62,627 nucleotides of DNA from assembly GCA_015057455.1 (NCBI GenBank), contig SVEH01000022.1, positions 1 to 62,627 of the forward strand, given 5' to 3'. Below the pieces are notes generated by a model. That model saw only the letters and a list, made by a program, of their open reading frames with translations, was not told the DNA's origin and searched no databases. The translations under genes were made by a program, and so were the position numbers. Positions within the stretch are counted from its first letter, which is position 1; every line of letters begins with the position of its first letter. This stretch comes from Lachnospiraceae bacterium. GTDB lineage: Bacteria > Bacillota > Clostridia > Lachnospirales > Lachnospiraceae. Shown here in pieces: positions 8,365 to 16,754 of the stretch.

Positions 8365-9315
8365 TTACAGTTGTTTACTAATCTTATCCACTAAATCTTC
8401 AATAATAGTGTGAATATCTCCTTGTGCACTACAACCAGCAGCCTTAATATGACCACCGCCTCCATAAGTCATTGCAATTTCACTAACATTAACATCATTA
8501 TTAGAACGCATACTAATCTTATATATACCTTCACTTGTTTCATGCAATAAAATAGCAACCTCTATACCTTCTGTAATTCTAAGTTGATCAATTACACCAT
8601 CTAAGTCACTTGGCATAGCCTTATTTTCTTCCATAGTTTTTAAATCTATATATGAATAAATAACTTTATTCCCCAATGTCATACTAGCATTAAGTAAGCA
8701 CTTACCTAAAATCTGATTTTGCAAAAATGTCTTTTGATAAAAACTTTCATCAATAATCTTAGAAAATGCAACACCTTTATTTATTAAACAACCTGCTACT
8801 TCTAATGTATGTTTTGATGTATTAGAATGTTTAAAAACACCTGTGTCATGAATAACACCTGTATATAATGCTTCAGCAACACTCTTTGAAATCTTATCTT
8901 CTTCAAATAAATCAAACAAAACTTCACACGTTGAGCTAGCATTTGGTAGCACATGACATATATCAGCATAGCTATCATTACTAATATGATGATCTATACA
9001 TACTGTCTTTTTAGCTGACTTAAAATACTTATCAGCTTCACCAATTCTCTCTAAATCACTAGAATCAAGACATATCATAACATCATATACCTTATCCACA
9101 TCTGGATAATCTACGATAACCTTATCTATATTCTTTATATACCTAAAATTCTCTGGAACACGTTGTGCATATACATCAACATCTAACTCTGGCATATTAT
9201 CTACAATATAATTGTATAATGACATAATAGATCCAATACAATCTCCATCAGGTCTAATGTGTCCTGTTATACCAATATGTTCAACGTCTTGTAAAACTTC
9301 AAAAATATTCTTCAT
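8365..9315 (-). CDS. nrnA: Bifunctional oligoribonuclease / pAp phosphatase NrnA
   Basis: This DHH/DHHA1 phosphoesterase degrades nano-RNAs (2-5 nt) and hydrolyses 3'-phosphoadenosine 5'-phosphate. The metal-binding motifs are 'GHIRPDGDCIGS' near residue 18, 'MICLDSSD' and 'CIDHHIS'. The C-terminal DHHA1 substrate domain ends with 'GGGGHIKAAGC'. The length is 316 aa. The gene follows rbfA by about 50 bases in the classical rbfA-nrnA-truB order, consistent with one operon. Confidence 0.94.
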   Translation of the reverse strand: MKNIFEVLQDVEHIGITGHIRPDGDCIGSIMSLYNYIVDNMPELDVDVYAQRVPENFRYIKNIDKVIVDYPDVDKVYDVMICLDSSDLERIGEADKYFKSAKKTVCIDHHISNDSYADICHVLPNASSTCEVLFDLFEEDKISKSVAEALYTGVIHDTGVFKHSNTSKHTLEVAGCLINKGVAFSKIIDESFYQKTFLQNQILGKCLLNASMTLGNKVIYSYIDLKTMEENKAMPSDLDGVIDQLRITEGIEVAILLHETSEGIYKISMRSNNDVNVSEIAMTYGGGGHIKAAGCSAQGDIHTIIEDLVDKISKQL

Positions 9316-9364
9316 ATTAGTACTCCATTCCTATATACTTATCACTGATTATATTCTCTTAATA

Positions 9365-9715
9365 TTATTTATTTAAATCATCTATTAATTTTGACATATT
9401 CACACCATATTCTATAGATTTATCCATAATAAATTCCAATTCTGGTGTATTTCTCATGTTCATATTTTTAGCTAATTGACTTCTTAAAAATGAAGCCGCA
9501 CTCTTAAGTCCCTTATAAGTTTCTTGTTGTTGCTCTTCATTCCCCAAAACGCTAACATAAACTTTAGCTGTTTTTAAATCTGGTGACACCTCTACTCCAA
9601 CAATAGTTGTCATAGTGCTAATTCTAGGATCCTTTATTTCTCTAAGAATTAAATTACTAAGTTCTCTTTGAACTTCACTGTTAACTCTTGTATTCTTTAT
9701 GCTATTTTTTCTCAT
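9365..9715 (-). CDS. rbfA: Ribosome-binding factor A
   Basis: RbfA is a small KH-like 30S maturation factor acting on the 5' end of 16S rRNA. The 116-aa protein begins 'MRKNSIKNTRVNSEVQRELS' and has 'EIKDPRI', 'VGVEVSPDLKTAKVYVS' and 'LRSQLAKNMNMRNTPELEF', all typical. It is separated from infB by a gap of about 170 bases that holds two perfect-stem hairpins (9754-9779 and 9821-9858). An AGGAGG-like site precedes the start. Confidence 0.96.
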   Translation of the reverse strand: MRKNSIKNTRVNSEVQRELSNLILREIKDPRISTMTTIVGVEVSPDLKTAKVYVSVLGNEEQQQETYKGLKSAASFLRSQLAKNMNMRNTPELEFIMDKSIEYGVNMSKLIDDLNK

Positions 9716-9753
9716 AATAATCCTCCATTTCTTAGCCTATATGAGAAGTTCTA

Positions 9754-9858
9754 CGCAGAAAATATATATATTTTCTGCGCTATTTACTCATACATATCAT
9801 TTGGATTCTGTTTACTATTTAATTTATAATTCTTAGCTTTCATTAGCTATTATAAATT
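9754..9858 (-). other. Two intercistronic hairpins between infB and rbfA
   Basis: 9754-9779 is a perfect 26-base palindrome with GCAGAAAAT arms, and ATGAG/CTCAT arms at 9741-9745 and 9788-9792 extend it. 9821-9829 and 9850-9858 (AATTTATAA/TTATAAATT) enclose a second stem. Neither is followed by a clear T-run on the minus strand. They could be processing or stability elements between two cistrons expressed at different levels. Confidence 0.5.
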
Positions 9859-9882
9859 ATAGTTCTATATGGTTTAAATTCC

Positions 9883-12800
9883 CTATCTTGGAACCTCTTC
9901 CATAATATATATTTCGACCATATCGTCTTCTTTAATATCGTTAAATTTCTCAAATACAAGACCACATTCATATCCTGTTGCAACTTCCTTAACATCATCC
10001 TTAAATCTCTTAAGTGAAGCTAAATTACCTTCAAAGATTTGCTCTCCATCTCTAGTAATTCTTGCCTTAGAATTACGAACAATCTTACCATCAAGTACAT
10101 ATGAACCTGCAATTGAACCAAGTCCTGATGCTTTAAATACTTGACGTACTTGAGCATGACCAATAACTTTTTCTTCAAATATTGGATCAAGCATACCCTT
10201 CATAGCTGCTTCAACATCCTCAATTGCATTGTATATAACTTTATAAAGTCTTAAGTCTACATTTTCTTTCTCAGCAACTTCTTTTGCCATATTATCTGGT
10301 CTTACATTAAATCCGATAATGATTGCATTTGATGCACTTGCAAGAATAACATCTGATTCGTTAACTGCACCAACACCACCATGTATAATTCTTACAGCAA
10401 CTTCTTCGTTACTTAATTTTAATAAACTTTGTTTAACCGCTTCAACAGAACCTTGAACGTCTGCTTTAACGATAATATTCAATTCTTTAATTTCACCAGC
10501 TTTAATTTGTGAGAATAATCCATCAAGTGATAGTTTAGCCTTAGTATCTGCAAGTAATTTTTCTCTTCCTTGGCTAATAAATGTTTCAGCTATATTTCTA
10601 GCTTCTTTATCATTCTCTGTAGCAAGTAAAATCTCACCTGAATTAGGTACTGAGTTAAGACCAAGGATTTCAACTGGAGTTGATGGACCTGCTTCTTTAA
10701 CTCTTCTTCCTCTATCATCAATCATTGCTCTCACTTTACCATGAGCAGCACCTATTGCAACTGTATCTCCCACATGTAAAGTACCTTTTTGAATTAATAC
10801 AGTAGCAACTGGACCTCTACCCTTATCAAGCTCTGCCTCTATAACAAGACCTCTTGCTTTTCTGTCTGCATTAGCTTTCAATTCAAGAACTTCTGCAGTA
10901 AGTAAAATCATCTCTAGTAATGTATCAATTCCTTCTCCTGTATGAGCAGAAACTGGAACAAATACTGTGCTTCCACCCCAATCTTCTGCTATTAATTCAT
11001 GTTCAACTAATTCTTGTTTTACACGCTCTATATTAGCACTTGGTTTATCAATCTTATTAATTGCTACTATAATTTCAATTCCTGCTGCTTTAGCATGGCT
11101 AATAGCTTCTACAGTTTGAGGCATAACACCATCATCTGCTGCAACTACTAGAATTGCGATATCTGTTGATTTAGCTCCACGCATACGCATAGATGTAAAT
11201 GCTTCATGTCCTGGAGTATCAAGGAATGTAATCTTCTCTCCATTAGACTCTACAACAGATGCACCAATATGTTGAGTAATACCACCTGCTTCTCTTGAAG
11301 TAACATTTGATTCTCTTATTGCATCAAGAAGTGATGTTTTACCATGATCTACGTGACCCATAACACAAACTACTGGTGCACGTTTTGTCATTGTTTCTTC
11401 TGCTTCTTCATCTTCTTTAAGTAACTCTGCTATTACATCAACTTTCTCTTCTAATTCAGCAATGCAGTTATACTCTAATGCGATTTCTTCTGCTTCTTCA
11501 AATGGTATCTCTTGATTTATTGTAACAACCTTTCCTGCAAGGAACATTTTCTTAACAAGCATCGCAGGTTGAACCTTGATTTTATCAGCTAACTCTTTAA
11601 TTGTAAGAGTCTCTGGTAAAATAATTGTTTTGATTGTATCCTCTGGTTCTTTCTCCACTACTTCTGGCTTAATAAATGCACCTTTTTTAGGTTTTTCATT
11701 CTTTTTCTTCTTATTCTTAGGAGTTTTTGTTAATGCATCAAAATTCTCCTTTGAATCCTCGTATTTATAATCATCGTTATTATTATTCTTTCTATTTGAC
11801 CAATTAGAGCGTCCACTTCTACCTACATCCATTGAACTCTTTGATGCAGCTGGAGCAAGTACTGAACTTGATTGTAATAACTTATCTGCATTATTTCTTG
11901 AGTTATTTCTGTCATTACCAAAACGATTGCCACCATTTCTATTATCTCCATTACGATCATTGTTAAAGCGTCCACCGTTTCTATTATCTCCATTACGGTC
12001 ATTGTTAAAACGTCCACCGTTTCTATTATCTCCGTTACGGTCATTGTTAAAACGTCCACCGTTTCTATTATCTCCGTTACGGTCATTGTTAAAACGTCCA
12101 CCGTTTCTGTTGTCTCCGTTGCGATCGTTGTTAAAACGTCCACCGTTTCTGTTATCTCCGTTACGATCATTGTTAAAACGTCCACCGTTTTTGTTATCTC
12201 CGTTACGATCATTGTTAAAACGTCCGCCGTTTCTATTATCTCCGTTACGATCATTGTTAAAACGTCCACCGTTTCTGTTATCTCCGTTGCGATCGTTATT
12301 AAAACGTCCACCGTTTCTGTTGTCTCCGTTTCTACGGTCCCCATTACGATCATTATTCTTGTTATTATTAAATGCTTGTTTCTTTGCTTCAGCCTCTTTG
12401 TTTGCTTTTTCTTCTGCTTCTATGCGGGCCTTCTCTTCTGCAGCCTTCTTAGCCTCGGCTTCTTTACGAGCTTTTTCTTCTGCTTCTATGCGTGCTTTCT
12501 CCTCAGCTTCTTTCTTAGCTGCTTCTTCACGGGCCTTTTTCTCTGCAGCTAATCTTGCTTCTTCTTGTGCTTTCTTCTCAGCTTCTTCACGTTCTTTTGC
12601 TTTTCTTGCTTCTTCTTTTGCTTTTGCTTTCTTAGCTTCCTCACGCTCTTTTGCTTTCTCAGCCTTCTCAAATTCTTTCTTTACAGAAGCTGCTGTTCCA
12701 ACTGAACGTGCTGATGTTGGTCTACCCATTGTAGCTCTAGATGCTGGTCTTGCTGCCACCTTAGGCTCTTGTGTAGTCTTTGTTTCAGCTGCCTTAGTTG

Positions 12801-13002
12801 ATTTTGCTTCTGATGTTTTTGCTGAATCATCAGCTCCTGTAATATTTGCATTAAAATGCTTATTTAAGAACTTTATTCCATCATCTTCTACATTACTAAG
12901 ATGTGATTTTACAGTTATTCCATTTTCATTTAATAGGGAAACTATTTCCTTAGCGGGCTTTCCTATTTGTTTTGCATATTCATGTACCTTCATTTTCGCC
13001 AT
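9883..13002 (-). CDS. infB: Translation initiation factor IF-2 with repeat-expanded N-terminus
   Basis: IF-2 is a GTPase that positions fMet-tRNA on the 30S subunit and drives 50S joining. The order is: N-terminal IF2_N helix bundle ('[23 protein letters not shown]'), an A/E/K-rich coiled stretch to about residue 205, an N/G/R/D repeat array at about 220-358, a K-rich linker, a second IF2_N module, the G domain (G1 'GHVDHGKTS' near 547, '[12 protein letters not shown]', 'AINKIDKP'), then domains II-IV. At 1039 aa it is long for the family because of the array: nine copies of a 14-residue unit ([14 protein letters not shown]) encoded by a 42-bp DNA repeat. ATG follows the ylxQ stop directly, and its GGAGG lies inside the ylxQ 3' end, so the two are coupled. 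Confidence 0.97.
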   Translation of the reverse strand: MAKMKVHEYAKQIGKPAKEIVSLLNENGITVKSHLSNVEDDGIKFLNKHFNANITGADDSAKTSEAKSTKAAETKTTQEPKVAARPASRATMGRPTSARSVGTAASVKKEFEKAEKAKEREEAKKAKAKEEARKAKEREEAEKKAQEEARLAAEKKAREEAAKKEAEEKARIEAEEKARKEAEAKKAAEEKARIEAEEKANKEAEAKKQAFNNNKNNDRNGDRRNGDNRNGGRFNNDRNGDNRNGGRFNNDRNGDNRNGGRFNNDRNGDNKNGGRFNNDRNGDNRNGGRFNNDRNGDNRNGGRFNNDRNGDNRNGGRFNNDRNGDNRNGGRFNNDRNGDNRNGGRFNNDRNGDNRNGGNRFGNDRNNSRNNADKLLQSSSVLAPAASKSSMDVGRSGRSNWSNRKNNNNDDYKYEDSKENFDALTKTPKNKKKKNEKPKKGAFIKPEVVEKEPEDTIKTIILPETLTIKELADKIKVQPAMLVKKMFLAGKVVTINQEIPFEEAEEIALEYNCIAELEEKVDVIAELLKEDEEAEETMTKRAPVVCVMGHVDHGKTSLLDAIRESNVTSREAGGITQHIGASVVESNGEKITFLDTPGHEAFTSMRMRGAKSTDIAILVVAADDGVMPQTVEAISHAKAAGIEIIVAINKIDKPSANIERVKQELVEHELIAEDWGGSTVFVPVSAHTGEGIDTLLEMILLTAEVLELKANADRKARGLVIEAELDKGRGPVATVLIQKGTLHVGDTVAIGAAHGKVRAMIDDRGRRVKEAGPSTPVEILGLNSVPNSGEILLATENDKEARNIAETFISQGREKLLADTKAKLSLDGLFSQIKAGEIKELNIIVKADVQGSVEAVKQSLLKLSNEEVAVRIIHGGVGAVNESDVILASASNAIIIGFNVRPDNMAKEVAEKENVDLRLYKVIYNAIEDVEAAMKGMLDPIFEEKVIGHAQVRQVFKASGLGSIAGSYVLDGKIVRNSKARITRDGEQIFEGNLASLKRFKDDVKEVATGYECGLVFEKFNDIKEDDMVEIYIMEEVPR
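11927..12340 (-). repeat. 42-bp in-frame tandem repeat inside infB
   Basis: Nine near-identical 42-bp units encode [14 protein letters not shown]. They are recognised on the plus strand by CGTCCACCGTTT recurring every 42 bases. The differences are mostly third-position changes (for example ATTATC/GTTGTC). One unit encodes Lys for Arg. Because 42 is a multiple of 3, gain or loss of units keeps the frame open. Confidence 0.95.
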
Positions 13003-13353
13003 TTATAATACCTCCATTTTTGCTAATTTTAACTGTTTACACGCCGCTTGTGCTAATCCCTTATCTAGAAAAGCAAGTGATGCTCTAAACTCTTTTCCCA
13101 TCGAATGTCCTAAAGAATCTTTCGTTTCAAAAAAACATATTGGCACTTTATAAAAACTACACATATTGGTAAACATCTTTTTTGTATTATCAGATGCATC
13201 ATCTGCAACTATTACTAAACATGCGCTACCATCTTTTACGCTCTTTTCTGTTAAAAATTCCCCACTGGCGACCTTACCTGATTTTGTTGCGATACCAACA
13301 TAAGATAATACTTTCTTTCGCGCCATTAAGACTTTTAATTCTTCTTCAGACAT
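13003..13353 (-). CDS. ylxQ: YlxQ, L7Ae-family K-turn RNA-binding protein
   Basis: This is a small L7Ae/L30e-fold protein; relatives bind kink-turn RNA, and the cellular role in bacteria is poorly defined. 'SYVGIATKSGKVASGE' and 'ACLVIVADDASDNTKKMF' are the conserved RNA-binding face, followed by 'GHSMGKEFRASLAF'. The length is 116 aa. It lies between rnpM and infB in the standard operon; its stop abuts the infB start, and it begins 16 bases after rnpM ends. Confidence 0.92.
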   Translation of the reverse strand: MSEEELKVLMARKKVLSYVGIATKSGKVASGEFLTEKSVKDGSACLVIVADDASDNTKKMFTNMCSFYKVPICFFETKDSLGHSMGKEFRASLAFLDKGLAQAACKQLKLAKMEVL

Positions 13354-13369
13354 TGATATATCATTTGGT

Positions 13370-13645
13370 TTATCTGATTTCAGTGCTATTCAACTCCTTT
13401 TCTAATTCTCTATATACATCTTGTGGTACAGAAATCTTAAATGATCTCTCTAAACCTCTACTCTTTATAGCTTTATTAAGACATTCAGATGAATTACACA
13501 TATAAGCCCCACGACCGTTTTGCTTACCAGTTACATCAATAGATATATGGTTGTCTTTTGTTTTTATTACTCTAATTAATTCTTTTTTGTCTATCATATT
13601 TCCGCAACCTATACAACGTCTCAATGAAACTTTCTTTTTGTCCAT
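13370..13645 (-). CDS. rnpM: YlxR/RnpM, RNase P-modulating protein family
   Basis: This is a 91-residue YlxR-fold RNA-binding protein; the family has been reported to bind the RNase P RNA. It shows the family core 'RRCIGCGNMIDKKELIRV' at 9-26 with two Cys, and 'GRGAYMCNSSECLNKA' near 43-58. The C-terminus is basic and ends 'ELEKELNSTEIR'. It is the third gene of the rimP-nusA-rnpM-ylxQ-infB operon. The context is exactly the expected one, which supports the call despite the small size. Confidence 0.93.
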   Translation of the reverse strand: MDKKKVSLRRCIGCGNMIDKKELIRVIKTKDNHISIDVTGKQNGRGAYMCNSSECLNKAIKSRGLERSFKISVPQDVYRELEKELNSTEIR

Positions 13646-13756
13646 CTAATCATCCCTTTATATATCTTCTTTTATCAACGCATTTCTGCTTTATGAACTA
13701 ATTTATACTTTATAAACTCAAGTATGTTATAAATGCGTTTGAAATTTATCTACTAA

Positions 13757-14935
13757 TTAAACTTCAGTATCTTCTACTTCTGTTTCAACAACTTCTTCTA
13801 TAATTTCCTCAGTTGTTACCTCATCTATATCATTAACAGCATCATAATTATCTAAAACTTCTTCTACTAATTCATCCATTTCTTGACTTCTTAGCTCAGC
13901 TGCTTGACTTTCACTCTTAATATCAATCTTGTATCCTGTAAGTCTTGCTGCTAATCTTGCATTTTGTCCTTCACGTCCAATTGCAAGTGATAATTGATAA
14001 TCTGGAACAACTACCTTAGCGCTCTTTTCTTCAACATTAACATCAACAGATACTACCTTTGATGGACTAAGTGCATTCTCAATAAGAACCTTTGGATCTT
14101 CTGACCAGTTAATAATATCAATTTTCTCATTTAATAACTCTGATACAACGTTATTAACTCTTGTTCCATTAACACCAACGCAAGCTCCTACTGGATCTAC
14201 ATCTGGGTTATTTGAATAAACAGCCATCTTAGTTCTTGAACCAGCTTCTCTTGCAATGCTCTTAATTTCAACAACACCATCTTTTACTTCTGCTACTTCT
14301 GCTTCAAATAATCTCTTTACTAAATCTGGATGACTTCTTGAAACATTAATTCTTGGTCCCTTTGGTGAATTCTTAACTTCTAACACATATACTTTTATTC
14401 TGTCGTTAGTCTTAAGAACTTCTCCTCTTACTTGCTCAGTTTCTGCAAGTACTGCATCTACTTTTCCTAAATTTATATTAATGTTATTACCATATCTTTT
14501 CTGAACAATACCTGTAACTATATCTTTTTCTTTAGCATAGTACATTTCAAAAAGAGCTTTTCTTTCTTCTTCTCTAATTTTTTGTACAACTACTTGCTTT
14601 GCTTTTTGTGCTGCAATACGTCCAAAATTCTTAGGAGTTACTTCTATATTAACTATATCTCCTAAATTATATTTTGAACTTTTCTCTCTTGCTTGCTCAA
14701 GTGAAATCTGAGTTACATCATCTTCAACTTCTTCTACAACTTCCTTCTCAGCATGAACTTTAACATTACCAGTCTCGCGGTTAATGTCAACTTTGATATT
14801 ATCTGCTTTGCCAAAATGATTCTTGCATGCTGCAACCAATGAGTTCTCCATTGCCTCAATAAGAATCTCTTTACTAATTCCTTTTTCTTTCTCAATTTGG
14901 TTTAATGCAAATATTAGTTCTTTTCCGTTATCCAT
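13757..14935 (-). CDS. nusA: Transcription termination/antitermination factor NusA
   Basis: NusA binds RNA polymerase and nascent RNA and affects pausing and termination. The NusA_N domain covers about residues 1-125, the S1 domain about 135-200 ('DIVTGIVQKRYGNNININLG') and two KH domains about 230-350 ('DPVGACVGVNGTRVNNVVSEL', 'LAIGREGQNARLAARLTGYKIDI'). The 392-residue length is the Gram-positive form without the C-terminal acidic repeats of enterobacteria; it ends in a short Glu/Val/Thr acidic tail. The start has GAGGAATT. rimP lies 30 bases upstream and rnpM follows. Confidence 0.97.
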   Translation of the reverse strand: MDNGKELIFALNQIEKEKGISKEILIEAMENSLVAACKNHFGKADNIKVDINRETGNVKVHAEKEVVEEVEDDVTQISLEQAREKSSKYNLGDIVNIEVTPKNFGRIAAQKAKQVVVQKIREEERKALFEMYYAKEKDIVTGIVQKRYGNNININLGKVDAVLAETEQVRGEVLKTNDRIKVYVLEVKNSPKGPRINVSRSHPDLVKRLFEAEVAEVKDGVVEIKSIAREAGSRTKMAVYSNNPDVDPVGACVGVNGTRVNNVVSELLNEKIDIINWSEDPKVLIENALSPSKVVSVDVNVEEKSAKVVVPDYQLSLAIGREGQNARLAARLTGYKIDIKSESQAAELRSQEMDELVEEVLDNYDAVNDIDEVTTEEIIEEVVETEVEDTEV

Positions 14936-14965
14936 TTTATAATTCCTCCTACTTTATCTATATAA

Positions 14966-15433
14966 TTAAAAGTCAAATGCTAATCTAACTAATGCAATTT
15001 CTTTTCTGTTAAATGTCATAACTGTATTCTCATCTAATCTTACAGTTATATCTGCATCTGTATAGCTTTCTAGTATACCTGTAAATTCTTTTTGTTTCTC
15101 AATAGGTTTAAATAACTTAACATCAACTTCTTCGCCTATGCTTCTTGCAAAATCCTTATCTTTCTTTAGTGGTCTACCTACGCCTGGAGAACTCACTTCT
15201 AAAATATAAGATTCTTCTATAAAGTCCTTTTCATCAAGCTTATCGCTTAATGCTCTACTTACGATTTCGCAATCATCGATTGTGATTCCGCCTTCTTTAT
15301 CGATATAGATTCTTAAATAATATGTTCCTGCCTCTTTAATAAATTCTACATCAACAAGTTCAAAGTTATTCCCATTAATTATTGGTAATACCATTTCTTC
15401 TGTACTTGCTTCGTACATTCTGTGCTTATTCAA
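14966..15433 (-). CDS. rimP: Ribosome maturation factor RimP
   Basis: RimP is required for 30S assembly. The N-terminal alpha/beta domain contains 'LVDVEFIKEAGTYYLRIYID' and 'ISRALSDKLDE'-type text, followed by 'YILEVSSPGVGRPLKKDKDF', the family signature, and a C-terminal SH3-like barrel. The longest frame begins with TTG at 15433, preceded by a weak GGTG; ATG at 15418 is an alternative with a poorer site, so the exact start is uncertain. It opens the rimP-to-ribF operon. The terminator of the preceding gene is about 130 bases upstream. Confidence 0.93.
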   Translation of the reverse strand: MNKHRMYEASTEEMVLPIINGNNFELVDVEFIKEAGTYYLRIYIDKEGGITIDDCEIVSRALSDKLDEKDFIEESYILEVSSPGVGRPLKKDKDFARSIGEEVDVKLFKPIEKQKEFTGILESYTDADITVRLDENTVMTFNRKEIALVRLAFDF

Positions 15434-15565
15434 ATTAACACCGCTTTCTATAATTCTTATTTTTTAATTATTAACTCCGTGAAACCTAATAAAATATACT
15501 TTTTTCACAACACTTAAAGGCCAAGAAAATATTATGTCTTCTTAACCTAGCCTGCTCCATTAAAA

Positions 15566-15589
15566 AGAGTGGACTCGCAAGTCCACTCT
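15566..15589 (-). terminator. Terminator after the GerMN protein
   Basis: A perfect 10-bp stem (AGAGTGGACT with AGTCCACTCT) and a 4-base loop are followed on the minus strand by TTTTT. It separates the inserted GerMN/Hsp70 module from rimP. Confidence 0.85.
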
Positions 15590-15674
15590 AAAAATATATC
15601 CTTATTAAACTTTCAATAAGCATTATAACACTTTGTCACAAATAATGCAAGTATTTTTTCGCAATCTTCTATAC

Positions 15675-16505
15675 CTAATTAAACTTATTTAGTGGTCCAT
15701 CATATACACAATGTCCACTTTCCCATGCTTGTCCATCCACTGTAATTGTTAATGTATCAACATCAAATGCATCTATAAATGTATTAACTACACTACCTAC
15801 TTTTATGTATTCTCCTGCTGTTCCTGAACTTGATACATCTTCTGCAAATTCTTTTGATAAATCAAGTACTAACTTTCCTTTTACATATTCTAGTGAGTTA
15901 GCTTTTACATTTTGTGCAACTGCACCAGCTGCTTTTAATTCTTTTATAATACTGTATGCTGTTAAATTCATTATTTGAGCATTTATTGTTTCAAATCCAT
16001 CTGCATTAGCATTACCTACATATAAATCAATTGAATATGCATATTTGCTAAGTGGTCCATCATATACATTATGTCCTGACTCCCATGGCTTTCCATCTAC
16101 TGTAATTGTTAATGTATCAACTTTAAAAGCATCTATAAATGTATTAACTACACTTCCCACTTTTACATACTCTCCTGCTGTACCTGAACTTGATACATCC
16201 TTTGCAAAATCCTTTGATAAATCAAGCACTAACTTTTTATCTACATATTCAAGTGAGTTTGCTTTTACTTTCTTAGATACAGCACCATATGACTTTAATT
16301 CCTTAATAATGCTATATGCTGTTAGATTCTTTATAGTAACCTTCTTAGTAACAAAACCTGTTGCCTTATCATTACCTTTGTATAAAGTAATATCATATTT
16401 CTTTGGCGCAGATGCCTTTGCCTTAATCATAGATGCAGGCGCTGCCACCGCAACAGTTAACATTAATGCTGCCAACCCTAAAACACAAAACTTCTTAAAC
16501 TTCAT
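15675..16505 (-). CDS. Secreted protein with two GerMN domains
   Basis: A signal peptide (KFKKFCVLGLAALMLTVAVA, ending near 'APASMIKAKA') is followed by two tandem copies of a domain of about 90 residues. Each copy runs from 'LTAYSIIKELK', through 'KLVLDLSKDFAKDVSSSGTA' and 'VVNTFIDAF', to 'LTITVDGKPWESGH'. This matches the GerMN (sporulation and germination) domain, found in lipoproteins and wall-associated proteins. The copies are very similar, implying a recent internal duplication. No lipobox Cys is seen, so release or wall association is inferred. The longest frame starts at 16622, but ATG 16505 has AAAGGGG upstream and begins exactly at the signal peptide. A strong terminator follows. 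Confidence 0.82.
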   Translation of the reverse strand: MKFKKFCVLGLAALMLTVAVAAPASMIKAKASAPKKYDITLYKGNDKATGFVTKKVTIKNLTAYSIIKELKSYGAVSKKVKANSLEYVDKKLVLDLSKDFAKDVSSSGTAGEYVKVGSVVNTFIDAFKVDTLTITVDGKPWESGHNVYDGPLSKYAYSIDLYVGNANADGFETINAQIMNLTAYSIIKELKAAGAVAQNVKANSLEYVKGKLVLDLSKEFAEDVSSSGTAGEYIKVGSVVNTFIDAFDVDTLTITVDGQAWESGHCVYDGPLNKFN

Positions 16506-16679
16506 AAAAATCAATCCCCTTTCTAATTCAGGACCTGCCATGTTACCACCCATTATAAGACATATGATCCTGTTAGAATCTATTCTAATGTATAAGTTGT
16601 CAGATATCAAGCTATTTTTCATAAACTTTTCTTAATTTTCAGTAAATTATCCATATATTTCCAAATTTCTGCAACCTAT

Positions 16680-16701
16680 AAGTTGGGCTGTCGCTCAACT
16701 T
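16680..16701. other. Hairpin between the Hsp70 and GerMN genes
   Basis: AAGTTG ... CAACTT with an inner GC/GC pair forms a stable stem. On the minus strand no T-run follows; the T-run is on the plus-strand side. The region may carry the GerMN promoter or a processing site. Confidence 0.4.
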
Positions 16702-16754
16702 GGATTTTTTAGCCCCCACCTAAAGCTTGCAGTATACTTCACTAGCACAGAATC

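Noticed and set aside
11927..13153. 408-residue plus-strand frame opposite infB
   Set aside because: It is a shadow of the 42-bp repeat and A/E/K-rich codons; infB on the other strand is certain.
16680..16720. Terminator of the Hsp70 gene
   Set aside because: The T-run is on the plus-strand side of the hairpin, but all genes here run on the minus strand.
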